46,640 nucleotides of DNA from CAYSPT01 sp964432985 (GCA_964432985.1 CAYSPT010000038.1:1-46640), one strand, 5' to 3'; shown: positions 1 through 8,287, numbered from the stretch's first letter. Translations and numbers: made by a program. The notes: a model not told the origin generated them from the letters alone.

Positions 1-15
1 CTTATGCGACCGTTA

Positions 16-44
16 TTGACTTCACCCCTGCTGTCTGGTATATG
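16..44 (+). promoter_or_regulatory. Candidate sigma-70 promoter for a leaderless transcript
   Basis: TTGACT at 16-21 and TATATG at 39-44 are separated by 17 bp, and a TGG extended -10 element precedes the -10 box. Transcription would begin at about 50-52, which coincides with the ATG at 52. The pattern is seen in the sequence; the leaderless reading is inference. Confidence 0.45.
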
Positions 45-51
45 TTTTTAT

Positions 52-738
52 ATGATATCCAAGGTTATTTTCGGGACATCCCCGTTCATCGGAGCCGGAC
101 AGTTTGGTCCCAAAGCCCGTGTGTACCGGGACCGTTTCTTGCAGAATCCCCAGCTGATGGCCGATTTTTTCTCTTATTTCATCAAGACATTTCCCGATGG
201 ATGGGTCAACATTCTCCCCTGCCCGACGATGCTCGAAGCGGTCCGGATAGCTTATGAAACCTGCGGGAAAGAGTTTCCCATCATCGGTGTGATTACCGAT
301 GACGACCTGGAAGCCGCCCTGGATGACTTTCAAGCGGTGAACACGAAAATACTGATGATCCACGGGGCCCTGTCAGACACGCTGGACATCCCGCGGCTGC
401 AGTGTATCACCAACGCTATCAATCGTCGCGGGTACCAGGCTGGAGCCTCTACTCACAATACCGGGAACACTATCACCTCTCTGGATGCAACCGACCTGAA
501 TCTCGAGTACTACCTGGCGCCGCTCAACTACACGGGCCGGCACGTGCACCCGGGGCTTGACCAGGCTGTAGCCGCAGTACAGAAAACCGAAAAGTACGTA
601 ATCGGGATGAAAATTCTAGGGGCGGGAGAGCTTCCTCCGGAGAAAGCGGTACCTTTTGCCTACCGGTACGTCAAATCCGCAGCCATTGGCTTCACTGAAC
701 TGCGTGAAATCGACGAAATAGCTGCCCTGGTCAAGTAA
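52..738 (+). CDS. TIM-barrel-like conserved hypothetical protein
   Basis: The product is 228 residues if translation starts at ATG 52. The frame stays open to the left edge, so a longer upstream part cannot be excluded. The start at 52 is preferred because it sits just before a first beta strand (KVIFGTSPFIGAG). There is no Shine-Dalgarno site, which fits the promoter placing the transcript start at the ATG. Near the C-terminus the segment VIGMKILGAGEL, followed by a helix and AAIGFTELREIDE, resembles the last strands and helices of aldo/keto-reductase or aldolase-type TIM barrels. I do not see a complete catalytic tetrad and do not assign a reaction. It lies 25 bp upstream of the tandem cNMP-domain gene on the same strand, so the two are probably cotranscribed. 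Confidence 0.7.
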   Translation: MISKVIFGTSPFIGAGQFGPKARVYRDRFLQNPQLMADFFSYFIKTFPDGWVNILPCPTMLEAVRIAYETCGKEFPIIGVITDDDLEAALDDFQAVNTKILMIHGALSDTLDIPRLQCITNAINRRGYQAGASTHNTGNTITSLDATDLNLEYYLAPLNYTGRHVHPGLDQAVAAVQKTEKYVIGMKILGAGELPPEKAVPFAYRYVKSAAIGFTELREIDEIAALVK

Positions 739-763
739 TATTGAACGAAAGGACGGCGGTACT

Positions 764-1792
764 GTGGTCCACACCGAGCTAATGATACGCCTGCCGTTTT
801 TCAAAGAATTTACCCCGAAAGCTCTGGAAAGCATTGCCCTCAGGCTCTTTCAGCGAGACTACTGGGAAAGTTCCATCGTCTTTAAAGAGGGCGAAGAGAA
901 AGATGAAATGTACTTCATTCTCAACGGCCGTGTGGACGTCCTGTGGGAAATAGGTAAGAAACGAAGGATCATCCTGGAATCCATCGGTCCCGGAGACATC
1001 TTCGGAGAGATAGCCAGTTTGCTCGATATCACCCGTTCGGCCACCATTATGGCGGTGGAAGACCTGGAAACACTGGCCCTGGGACATTACGATTTCTTAT
1101 CGCTCCTGGAAGAAGATCCCAAGACGGCCTTTTTCTTTTTGAAAGCGCTCGGACGCAACCTTAGCCACAAACTCCGTTCTCTCAACCAGCGGCTTCTCTT
1201 CGCCGAATCAACGCTGGCCACTCTGGTAAAAATGAAAAAACCAAAACCATACTCTCCAGGTAAAGCATCCCCTGAAACTATGAAACACCCTCTGGAGATG
1301 GTCGCCTTTCTAAAAGCCCAGGGGAGTGTGAAGATACTGAAGGATATTCACAGTGCAAAAACCCTCGATCCGGATGTACTGGAGATTCTCAAAAAGTACG
1401 GTGAACATAGTACCTGTGATACTGGCAAGGTGCTTATCCACGAAGGGGGCATTCAGCACGATTTCTACCTCATCCTGGACGGTCTGGTGGAAGTTTCAAA
1501 AAACATCGGGACCGATGAACGGATCATCCTGGTTCACCTCGGTCCGGGCAGCCTGGTGGGAGAGATGGCTTTTCTCGATTCAGATCTCAGGTCAGCCGAA
1601 GTCCGTGCACTGGAACCGATAGAGCTCTATGTCTTTCATGGTCAGAAAATAAAAGAATTGATCAGCCATGATCCCAAGCTTGTCAACAGGATTTATCTCA
1701 CCATTATCCGCCACCTGTGCTCGAATATCATGAGTACCAACAGCCTGTACATCTCCGCCAAAAGAAAACTACTTTCAAAAGACCTTTCCTGA
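764..1792 (+). CDS. Tandem cyclic-nucleotide-binding-domain protein
   Basis: The product is 342 residues with two CRP-like cNMP-binding beta-barrel domains, at about residues 9-130 and 205-325. Both carry the family glycine turns and a phosphate-cassette-like segment (GDIFGEIASLLD...RSATI and GSLVGEMAFLD...RSAEV). In both, the arginine that binds the cyclic phosphate is present in roughly the expected place, so nucleotide binding is plausible but unproven. No helix-turn-helix, kinase or channel segment is visible, so this looks like a stand-alone sensor or regulatory subunit rather than a transcription factor. I chose the GTG at 764, with AAAGGA about 11 bp upstream; ATG 782 is the alternative. 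It follows the TIM-barrel-like gene by 25 bp and precedes a PilZ protein that has its own promoter. Confidence 0.85.
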   Translation: MVHTELMIRLPFFKEFTPKALESIALRLFQRDYWESSIVFKEGEEKDEMYFILNGRVDVLWEIGKKRRIILESIGPGDIFGEIASLLDITRSATIMAVEDLETLALGHYDFLSLLEEDPKTAFFFLKALGRNLSHKLRSLNQRLLFAESTLATLVKMKKPKPYSPGKASPETMKHPLEMVAFLKAQGSVKILKDIHSAKTLDPDVLEILKKYGEHSTCDTGKVLIHEGGIQHDFYLILDGLVEVSKNIGTDERIILVHLGPGSLVGEMAFLDSDLRSAEVRALEPIELYVFHGQKIKELISHDPKLVNRIYLTIIRHLCSNIMSTNSLYISAKRKLLSKDLS

Positions 1793-1821
1793 AACAAACC
1801 CGTTTTTCTTACCCTGACTGA

Positions 1822-1851
1822 TTTACATTTCTGCCATCGCAGCGGTATAAT
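1822..1851 (+). promoter_or_regulatory. Sigma-70-type promoter for the HEAT-STAS-PilZ gene
   Basis: TTTACA at 1822-1827 and a perfect TATAAT at 1846-1851 are 18 bp apart. Transcription would start near 1858, giving a leader of about 45 nt before the AUU start proposed at 1903. Confidence 0.6.
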
Positions 1852-1902
1852 GAGTACGTTGCGGGATTCTGTCCAATTACTATAAATTATGGGGGAACTA
1901 CC

Positions 1903-3750
1903 ATTACCGCCCAGGAGAAATACGCCCAGTTAAGAAACATACTCAAAGGGGATGGTGATGGCAAGCTCAAAGAGCAGGCCATCGATCAGCTCGGAAACGA
2001 CGGCTCTCCTCGGGCCATCGCTCTTCTGCTTGAATGCCTGGCTTTTTCTCATTTCATGCTAAAGGAACGGTCCCTCAAGATTCTGTTCAATATCAAGAAG
2101 CCTATCGTGTATGAAGGGCTCCTCTTCATTCTCAACCAATCCAAACCGGCTATCCTGGTGGAAATCCATGATCTGGCGCAGAAACTCTCACTGGTGAGTT
2201 GCCTGCAAGAGCATATGAATTCCTGGAAAGCCAACCCGCAGCATTTCACTGCCCTGGCAGCAGGACTGGAGCTCCTCGGACTTCTCGGGGAGGAAGGTGA
2301 TGTTGAATACATTGCATCATTTCTCTACCACTCCAGCGACTCGGTGAAAAGTGCAGCCGTGATAAGCTTAAAAAAAATTGAATCTCCTGTCTGTATCACA
2401 TTTCTTTTTGCTCCTCTCAAATTAGCCAACGAGAAGCAGGCCCTGGACATTCTCGATCTCATCGGGACGTACTGCGAGGAGAAGCACATTCTTCCCCTGC
2501 TCTATCTCATGAAGGAATCGAGTGTGGTCGCCAAAAGCAAAATTCTCGAGATTATCTCTACATTCCCTGCAGAGCAGGTGGTCAAAGTGGTGAAGATGAA
2601 TGTAGATAAAGATGACCACGATCTTTGCCTGGCCGCGCTGACCCTGTTCGAGTCTTCGGGGATGATCGAGGAAGCCCGCTACTTGAGAGATAAATTCCAG
2701 ATTACAGATACCATCGATCCAGCCACTGCAGGCGCTGCGGCTCAATTGGGAGTGGAGATCAAGGCCATGGGAGATTTTGTCCTGGTGGCATTGGCGGGAG
2801 TTCTCGATGTCTACTCCTTGCCAACTCTTAGCCAGATTACAGAAAAACTGATTGTAACCGGACACACGAATTTACTTCTTATCTGTAACCGTTTGGAGCG
2901 GGCAGACAATGAGTCAATCAAGCAGCTCGATCATTTGGCCCAGAAGATAAAGCTCTTCGGCGGTGTACTGAAACTCATCGGACTGACTGTTGTCGATAAA
3001 TCGGTCAAGGACGATCTGCTGCATCATCCGGAAGAGTTCGACGACATCCGAAGCGCCGTGCTTTCGTTTACAACTAAAATAAAAGAGCATCTCATGAGCC
3101 TCAACCCGGACATGGTACCTCCCGGCAAACGGGTGGAAGTCAAAACCCGGGGCGGGACTAAAGCCGCTGTTCGAAGCTCGGTAGTAACATGTTATGATGA
3201 AAGGAAAATCACTCTGAAGTGGTTTTCCCAGGGCCCCGACGACATATTCAAAGAAGGGCTGAGCCCGATGGTGAAACTGGTCCTGGTCTATAACAATTCT
3301 GTTATGGAATTTGAAGCGGAAGTCATCGACCAGGTCTTCTTTCCCGATCCCCATATAGTACTTCTCAAGCCCCGCATGGGCAGGAAAATTGATCACCGAA
3401 GGCATGTCAGAATTGCATTGGATGTGCCGGTCAGCTTCTATCATGTCATCGACTCTTCCAAAATCAGGAAGGATCTGAAAGGGTACTGTAAGAACATCAG
3501 TGTGGGAGGAATGCTTCTCACCACTGAAGAATACATCCCCACGAATGGGCTTATCGTCGCCATGTTTGAAAACGATCCTGTTTTTTCAGGCAAGAGGGTT
3601 ATGGGACGAGTGGTGAAATGCTATCAGGCCAGCAAGGCCGAAGGGATATGCCTGGAGTATGGGATCGAATTCCAGAAGCTTGGCGAAACCATGACGCAGA
3701 TATTGAGCCGATTCGTGTTCGACTCGGTCAGTACCACCCAGATGGTGTGA
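1903..3750 (+). CDS. HEAT-repeat / STAS / PilZ protein, apparent AUU start
   Basis: The product is about 615 residues. In order I see HEAT-like helical repeats (about 1-270), a STAS-like anti-sigma-antagonist domain (about 283-380), a YcgR-N-like barrel (about 400-490) and a PilZ domain (about 495-610). The PilZ domain keeps both c-di-GMP motifs (RRHVR and NISVGG), so c-di-GMP binding is likely. In the STAS domain the usual DSSG phosphosite loop reads DNES, so it probably cannot be phosphorylated in the canonical way. No in-frame ATG, GTG or TTG lies between the upstream stop (1819) and ATG 2056. The stretch 1903-2055 nevertheless reads as good HEAT sequence, and GGGGGA (1891-1896) sits 6 bp before ATT 1903. 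AUU is therefore the best start; ATG 2056 would remove about 51 residues. Confidence 0.8.
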   Translation: MTAQEKYAQLRNILKGDGDGKLKEQAIDQLGNDGSPRAIALLLECLAFSHFMLKERSLKILFNIKKPIVYEGLLFILNQSKPAILVEIHDLAQKLSLVSCLQEHMNSWKANPQHFTALAAGLELLGLLGEEGDVEYIASFLYHSSDSVKSAAVISLKKIESPVCITFLFAPLKLANEKQALDILDLIGTYCEEKHILPLLYLMKESSVVAKSKILEIISTFPAEQVVKVVKMNVDKDDHDLCLAALTLFESSGMIEEARYLRDKFQITDTIDPATAGAAAQLGVEIKAMGDFVLVALAGVLDVYSLPTLSQITEKLIVTGHTNLLLICNRLERADNESIKQLDHLAQKIKLFGGVLKLIGLTVVDKSVKDDLLHHPEEFDDIRSAVLSFTTKIKEHLMSLNPDMVPPGKRVEVKTRGGTKAAVRSSVVTCYDERKITLKWFSQGPDDIFKEGLSPMVKLVLVYNNSVMEFEAEVIDQVFFPDPHIVLLKPRMGRKIDHRRHVRIALDVPVSFYHVIDSSKIRKDLKGYCKNISVGGMLLTTEEYIPTNGLIVAMFENDPVFSGKRVMGRVVKCYQASKAEGICLEYGIEFQKLGETMTQILSRFVFDSVSTTQMV

Positions 3751-3760
3751 ACCAGAAGAA

Positions 3761-4840
3761 TTACCGTTCGAGACGGTCCTTACCGAGTCGTTCCAACTGC
3801 CTGATATACCCCCCTGCGGAGTCCTCCTCGGGGGGAGCAACGGTATGCTCGGGAGGTAGGATTCCTTCCTGGGGGGTAGCAACGATATCCTCGGGAGGCA
3901 GGAGTTCTTCTTCGGGGGGAGCAACGATATCCTCGGGGGGCAGGAGTTCCTCCTCGGGGGGAGGGATTTCGCCTTCGGGAGGCAGGATTTCACGCACTTC
4001 CGGATTGTAATCGCCGGGATCTTCCTGCTCGATAGCCCGATCTTTTGACATCTGCTTGTCATGGGAAATCTTTTTCAGCTTCTGCCACAGGGTGACCTTG
4101 GGTTTACGAGCGGCTTTGCGGTGCGACAGATCCATTATTGACTGGGCCCCTCGATCCCATATCTGCTGCAATCCACTGGCCAGACGCTGTCCGAAACTTG
4201 TTTTGATGAAGTAGTTGCAGAGTGTGCCGCCGGTTATTGAGCCGACCATACCGCCGATTATCGCTCCCAGAAACGGCATAGGACAGAGAGCCTGGCCGAT
4301 GACTGTGCCGGCCATACCGCACAGCGTCCGCGCGGCCAGGTTGGTGGCGTCGATATTTTTCATGGCGGTGCCCATGACTTCGCCGAAGCGTTTCGGGGTG
4401 TTGCTTTCGATATCGGCGCTCATTTCGTATCCGAGCCCCCCGCCAAAACCGGAAAGTGCCCCTGATAACAACGATGCAGCCATGAGCCCGTAAGGGGGAT
4501 GCACACTCATGAGGGTGTACTTCAAGCCGGCGCCCAGCAGGCCGGCACCCTGGTCCAGCGCTAAATGCACGAATATGGACGGTCTTAGTACCTCGTACTT
4601 TATTTCTTCCCAGTCAATAGGATCGTTGTCGTGTATTGCGCCGCTGATGTTCCTCCAGATGGTTTTGCCCACACGGAGTTTGACATCGTAATTGGTCATA
4701 GTGTCAACGACGTTTACTTCTTTCGCTCCTGTGTCAGCGGTGGCCATAGGAACGGTTACCGCATTGCACACCATGAGAGCCGTCAGCAGAAGAGGCAGGC
4801 ATCGCCCGGCCCCGGCGAGGTTTCGTAACGTTCTGTTCAT
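3761..4840 (-). CDS. Secreted glycine-zipper-like protein with Pro/Glu repeat tail
   Basis: The product is 359 residues from the ATG whose complement is at 4838-4840, chosen because AGGAGAG lies about 9 nt upstream; 26 extra in-frame codons further upstream have no comparable site. A Sec signal peptide (about 1-36) ends near a MATA-D site. The middle (about 110-240) is rich in Gly/Ala with GxxxG-like spacing and hydrophobic runs, suggesting membrane insertion or outer-membrane association, as in glycine-zipper proteins. The tail (about 295-345) is a Pro/Glu repeat of period 14 residues (PPEEELLPPEDIVA). I do not recognise a family. It converges on the HEAT-STAS-PilZ gene with a 10-bp gap and appears to be monocistronic. 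Confidence 0.75.
   Translation of the reverse strand: MNRTLRNLAGAGRCLPLLLTALMVCNAVTVPMATADTGAKEVNVVDTMTNYDVKLRVGKTIWRNISGAIHDNDPIDWEEIKYEVLRPSIFVHLALDQGAGLLGAGLKYTLMSVHPPYGLMAASLLSGALSGFGGGLGYEMSADIESNTPKRFGEVMGTAMKNIDATNLAARTLCGMAGTVIGQALCPMPFLGAIIGGMVGSITGGTLCNYFIKTSFGQRLASGLQQIWDRGAQSIMDLSHRKAARKPKVTLWQKLKKISHDKQMSKDRAIEQEDPGDYNPEVREILPPEGEIPPPEEELLPPEDIVAPPEEELLPPEDIVATPQEGILPPEHTVAPPEEDSAGGYIRQLERLGKDRLER
3837..3962 (-). repeat. Coding tandem repeat, 42-bp unit x3
   Basis: Three consecutive 42-bp units (3837-3878, 3879-3920, 3921-3962) encode the Pro/Glu tail of the secreted protein at 14 residues per unit. The last two are nearly identical and the first is more diverged. Confidence 0.85.
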
Positions 4841-5150
4841 GATAAATATCTCTCCTACAAGTCGTTGAATATCAACTTTATATTTTAAAAGAAAGCTGTC
4901 AGCAAAACACAGCTTCACCTTTTACCTATAATAGTTCCCTTTTCGATTTCCTGTAACAAAATTAAAATGGATGTTGCGATATAGTTATAACAGTAGATAA
5001 TCAAAAGGTCAAGGACAGCGTGCGTCCTTGACCTTTTGTCTTTACCAATTACTCAGGCCGGCAGCTTACATGCGTCAGATGCAAGCTTCCGCCCTTTTGG
5101 GCCTATTCAGGAATCTGATTGGGCCTTATCAGGAATCTGATTGGGCCTAT
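4841..5150. other. Gene-free stretch: hairpin leader, terminator and repeat
   Basis: This 310-bp stretch lies upstream of the secreted Pro/Glu protein and downstream of the symporter. It holds an inverted repeat (AAGCTGT at 4893-4899 with ACAGCTT at 4909-4915) and a GTTGA/TCAAC palindrome at 4864-4876, both in the leader of the minus-strand gene. It also holds the terminator at 5003-5037 and the 22-bp repeats from 5099. I see no coding sequence. Confidence 0.6.
5003..5037 (-). terminator. Rho-independent terminator after the symporter gene
   Basis: A perfect 14-bp stem (AAAAGGTCAAGGAC with its complement) encloses a 7-nt loop. The A/T-rich stem ends could act in both directions. It lies 114 bp beyond the minus-strand symporter stop. 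Confidence 0.7.
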
Positions 5151-5164
5151 TCAGGAATCTGCTT
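5099..5164. repeat. 22-bp minisatellite x3 across the symporter stop codon
   Basis: Three 22-bp units start at 5099, 5121 and 5143. Each begins GGGCCTATTCAGG or GGGCCTTATCAGG. The last unit contains the TGA stop and the final codons of the minus-strand symporter, so the array looks like duplication of the gene's 3' end. Confidence 0.85.
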
Positions 5165-7076
5165 CCGCGTATTTCTCCTGCTCGGCTTTCCAGATCGCCC
5201 GTGCTTTCCCTTCGAGTTCTTCCATCTCACGAGCTTCGTCTTCCGCTTCACCGGTCTCTTCCGGCCCTCTCAGGTTCTTGTACCAGAAGAAGTACAGCCC
5301 GATGCAGCAGAATGAAAAGATTATCATACAGGTAAAGAACTTTACCCAGTCGTGAAGCACGAATACCATGGAACCGAAGAGAAGCGTCATCTGGGCCACG
5401 ATTGCCAGCACCACGGAGATGATGTCGTTGAGGTGCTCGATGGTAACCTGGCGAACGAACTCGAAGCTCATCCTGTACTTGATCTTTCCCCAGGCGCCGC
5501 CCACACGAATCTGACGGTAGAACTGCTCCAGCACCTTGGGATCCGTCGGCGTAGTCATCAGCGTGGCGATAATGGCGACCACGATGGTAATGCCAAAGAC
5601 TACCGGGAAGGTGATATACGGCGGGAGCTGGTAAACCGGGTCCAGTCCCTGTTTGATGAGCTCCGCGTTGCCGCTCATACGAACCATGTCGTACACCCTG
5701 AGAATGATGGCTCCTACCAGTCCGACACCAACGCCCCAGGCGAATCCCCAGCCGTTGAACCGGTGCCAGTACCAGCGCATGACCATGGGTATGAAGAGAG
5801 CAGCGCCGAGACAGGCGGTGATGAAGGTCCAGATCTCGTTGATGTTATTCACCGTCAGGCTGAGGAAAAATCCCAGAACGGCAATTAAAAGTGATGACAA
5901 ACGGCTCTGACGCATCAGCTGTTTTTCGCTGGCTTCGGGGTTGATGATCCCCTGGTAGATGTCCTTGACCCAGTAAGAGGCACCTGCGTTAACAGTGGAG
6001 TCGAAGGTGGACATAGCCGCCGCGATGAGACCGGCCACCGCCATGCCCCGTATACCGTCCGGCAACTGCTCCCTGACTACCAGCGAAAGTACCTTCTCCG
6101 CGTTGTCAATTTCGAAACCGTTCTTGACCAATTCCCAGCCCAGCAGGGCCAGTCCCATGATCATGGTCCACCGGAAAGCCAGCAGCAGTATCCACTCGGC
6201 GGTAAGCAGTCCAGCTTCCCGCTCGTTGCGGGCGGCGTAATAACGCTGGGACATGTACCCGCCGATACCACCCAGGCCTTCCAGCACTCCCTTGAGAATG
6301 AAGAATCCTACGGCGAAGGTAAACATGTTTAACTCGGGATGGTCCGGCACCGACATGGTAAACGGAAGGGAGAAGTCAGAGAATTCAGCTGCCTTGTCAG
6401 CACTCCCCATCAGCTCCGTCAGAGTGGTCCCGCCCATCAGGAAGAAGGCTTTCACCGACACGAAAATGGCTACTATGATAATTAGAATTTCCTGCAGCAC
6501 ATCGGTGAACACAACACCGTACAGACCGGATGAGACAGTGTATGCCAGGCCCACCGCTACCATGATGGCGGAGCAGATAGCCGGAGAAAACGGCAGGAAC
6601 TGTGAAAGAAAGATACCCACGCCCTTGGAGAAGTAGATGATCATCCCGGTGCAGAAGAGGAGCTGGGCTATGGCGGCCAGGGTACGGGCCGCTTTCCCGT
6701 CGGGACCGTCTCCGAACCGGAACTTCATGAACTCCGCCTCTGTCATCACCTTGCTCCGGCGGTACCACTTGCCCAGAAAGACCATGAGGAATGCCAGCGG
6801 TATGGCTGCTCCTCCCCGCATGGCAATCCAGAATCCTTTCAAACCGAGCATGTAAACAAAGGCCACTATGACCGTGGTGCCGGCCACGTCGAAGTTGGAC
6901 GCCGTTCCCGAAGCACCCAGGACCCACCAGGGTATGGTCTTACCGCCCAGGAAGTAGTTAGATATCCCCTTGGACGCAATCTTGCTCATGATGAAACCGA
7001 CGACCATGATCAGAGCAAAATAACCAATGATGATTGCCTTGTCAACAAATGCGAGTTTTATCGCTCCCATGTCCAT
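5151..7076 (-). CDS. Sodium:solute symporter (SSS/SLC5 family)
   Basis: The product is 641 residues with about 13-14 hydrophobic membrane segments, matching the solute:sodium symporter family. Family features include the first helix with the ISNYFLGG segment, the GASGTASNFDVAGT region and the GMAVAGLIAAAMSTFDSTVNAGA segment, which corresponds to the conserved Na2-site helix. It would couple Na+ entry to uptake of a small solute. The substrate cannot be read from sequence, but adjacent fructokinase and sucrose synthase make a sugar likely. The tail after about residue 600 is charged and cytoplasmic. The start at 7076 has AAAGGAG about 12 nt upstream. The gene has its own extended -10 promoter and a downstream terminator, so it is probably monocistronic. 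Confidence 0.92.
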   Translation of the reverse strand: MDMGAIKLAFVDKAIIIGYFALIMVVGFIMSKIASKGISNYFLGGKTIPWWVLGASGTASNFDVAGTTVIVAFVYMLGLKGFWIAMRGGAAIPLAFLMVFLGKWYRRSKVMTEAEFMKFRFGDGPDGKAARTLAAIAQLLFCTGMIIYFSKGVGIFLSQFLPFSPAICSAIMVAVGLAYTVSSGLYGVVFTDVLQEILIIIVAIFVSVKAFFLMGGTTLTELMGSADKAAEFSDFSLPFTMSVPDHPELNMFTFAVGFFILKGVLEGLGGIGGYMSQRYYAARNEREAGLLTAEWILLLAFRWTMIMGLALLGWELVKNGFEIDNAEKVLSLVVREQLPDGIRGMAVAGLIAAAMSTFDSTVNAGASYWVKDIYQGIINPEASEKQLMRQSRLSSLLIAVLGFFLSLTVNNINEIWTFITACLGAALFIPMVMRWYWHRFNGWGFAWGVGVGLVGAIILRVYDMVRMSGNAELIKQGLDPVYQLPPYITFPVVFGITIVVAIIATLMTTPTDPKVLEQFYRQIRVGGAWGKIKYRMSFEFVRQVTIEHLNDIISVVLAIVAQMTLLFGSMVFVLHDWVKFFTCMIIFSFCCIGLYFFWYKNLRGPEETGEAEDEAREMEELEGKARAIWKAEQEKYAEADS

Positions 7077-7215
7077 TCCCGTTCACCACTCCTTTCAGTT
7101 TCCTCTGAAATTGTATGAAGACGCCAGGTACACCAGCGTGAAATCAGGGTCAGTTTTCCTCTATCACTCCTTCCGCCAGTGACTCAACCACATATCGTTT
7201 TTTTTACGAGTTTTA

Positions 7216-7224
7216 ATTATACCA
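7216..7224 (-). promoter_or_regulatory. Extended -10 promoter for the symporter
   Basis: On the minus strand this reads TGGTATAAT, a perfect extended -10 element. It lies between the fructokinase stop and the symporter start. No good -35 box is present, as is usual for extended -10 promoters. The leader would be about 130 nt. Confidence 0.45.
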
Positions 7225-7231
7225 CTAACCT

Positions 7232-8158
7232 TCACGTTTCCGCTCGGGAGGATATATTAGCTTTGTTTTCAAAAAGACCCAATTCCCCCAGGGCAATGGA
7301 TCCCAAAACTCCGGCTTTACCGCCCAACTCAGGAGGTACGATATATCCATCGATATGTTCGATAATGTGCGGGGACTGGACGTAATCATTCAAAAGTTCC
7401 CTGACTTTACGGCGAATCATCGGGAACATGTGAGGCTGGTTCATGACCCCGCCCCCCATGACGATTCTTTCCGGAGAAAGTGTGCAGATGAAATTGACCA
7501 ATCCCAGGGCCAGGTAGTGCGCTTCAAGTTCCCAAGCCGGGTGATCGGGTGGCAAATTCTGTGCTTTTGTGCCCCAGCGCTTCTCCATAGCCGGGCCGCA
7601 GGTCATTCCTTCCAAACAGTCTCCGTGATAGGGGCAGATGCCGGGGAACGGGTCTTTTTCGAAGTCATGAGGCAGTCTGATGTGTCCCATTTCCGGGTGG
7701 ACCAGCCCGTGCATCAGCCTCCCGTTCATCATACCGCCTCCGCCCATTCCCGTGCCGATGGTCAAATAGATGAAATTATCACATTCCCGGGCGGCACCCC
7801 AGCGGTATTCCCCCAAAGCGGCGGCATTGACATCGGTGTCGATAGTAACCGCAATGTCCAGGGAACTGCCTACCAGACCCGCCAGATCGGTGTTGCTCCA
7901 TCCGGGTTTGGGCGTGGTGGTGAGATAGCCGAAGGTGGGTGATAAAGCGTTGAGATCGAGGGGGCCAAAAGACCCGATTCCGATGGCTTTCAACGGGTAC
8001 CGGGTGGAGTGTTTTCGGAAAAAAGCCACAACGCGGCCGAGTGTCTCATCAGGAGTAGTGGTGGGAAATTGGGTGATTTCCGGCATATCGTCCGGTGATC
8101 GTCCAACCGCGCAGACGAACTTGGTGCCCCCGGCCTCTATTCCGCCATAGTAGCTCAT
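7232..8158 (-). CDS. ROK-family fructokinase
   Basis: The product is 308 residues from the ATG at 8158, which has AGGAAA about 10 nt upstream and begins directly with the family's phosphate-binding strand (GIEAGGTK, residues 6-13). The frame continues upstream to 8254 but adds sequence unlike the family. It contains the HPEMGH segment and the ROK zinc cluster (ICPYHGDCLEG), an arrangement I know from bacterial ROK fructokinases of the Bacillus YdhR/GmuE type. It would phosphorylate fructose to fructose-6-phosphate with ATP. It is transcribed away from sucrose synthase, whose cleavage of sucrose yields fructose, so the pair forms a short sucrose-utilisation route. Glucose or mannose as substrate is less likely but possible. 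Confidence 0.9.
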   Translation of the reverse strand: MSYYGGIEAGGTKFVCAVGRSPDDMPEITQFPTTTPDETLGRVVAFFRKHSTRYPLKAIGIGSFGPLDLNALSPTFGYLTTTPKPGWSNTDLAGLVGSSLDIAVTIDTDVNAAALGEYRWGAARECDNFIYLTIGTGMGGGGMMNGRLMHGLVHPEMGHIRLPHDFEKDPFPGICPYHGDCLEGMTCGPAMEKRWGTKAQNLPPDHPAWELEAHYLALGLVNFICTLSPERIVMGGGVMNQPHMFPMIRRKVRELLNDYVQSPHIIEHIDGYIVPPELGGKAGVLGSIALGELGLFENKANISSRAET

Positions 8159-8180
8159 CGTTGTGTTTTCCTGTTTATTT

Positions 8181-8223
8181 ATCACGCACGTTAGTGATAG
8201 CGCGCGCGCTCCCCACGCGCGCT
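8181..8223 (-). promoter_or_regulatory. Two hairpins in the fructokinase 5' leader
   Basis: ATCAC (8181-8185) pairs with GTGAT (8194-8198). Immediately next to it, AGCGCGCG (8199-8206) pairs with CGCGCGCT (8216-8223). Both lie between the promoter and the start codon. They could be operator sites or an RNA control element. Confidence 0.5.
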
Positions 8224-8287
8224 GTGCATCATAGATGAGAAAGCAATCACACATTTTACTATCGTCTTATAGAATATGCGCACAACT

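Noticed and set aside
1850..1884. Short ATG ORF as the start of the HEAT-STAS-PilZ gene
   Set aside because: The ATG at 1850 overlaps the -10 box, is in another frame and stops after 11 codons.
5352..6855. Plus-strand ORFs within the symporter gene
   Set aside because: They are antisense shadows of a strongly conserved membrane protein gene, without ribosome sites.
8159..8254. Upstream extension of fructokinase
   Set aside because: It would encode the leader hairpins and is unlike the family. The ATG at 8158 has a ribosome site and begins at the conserved first strand.
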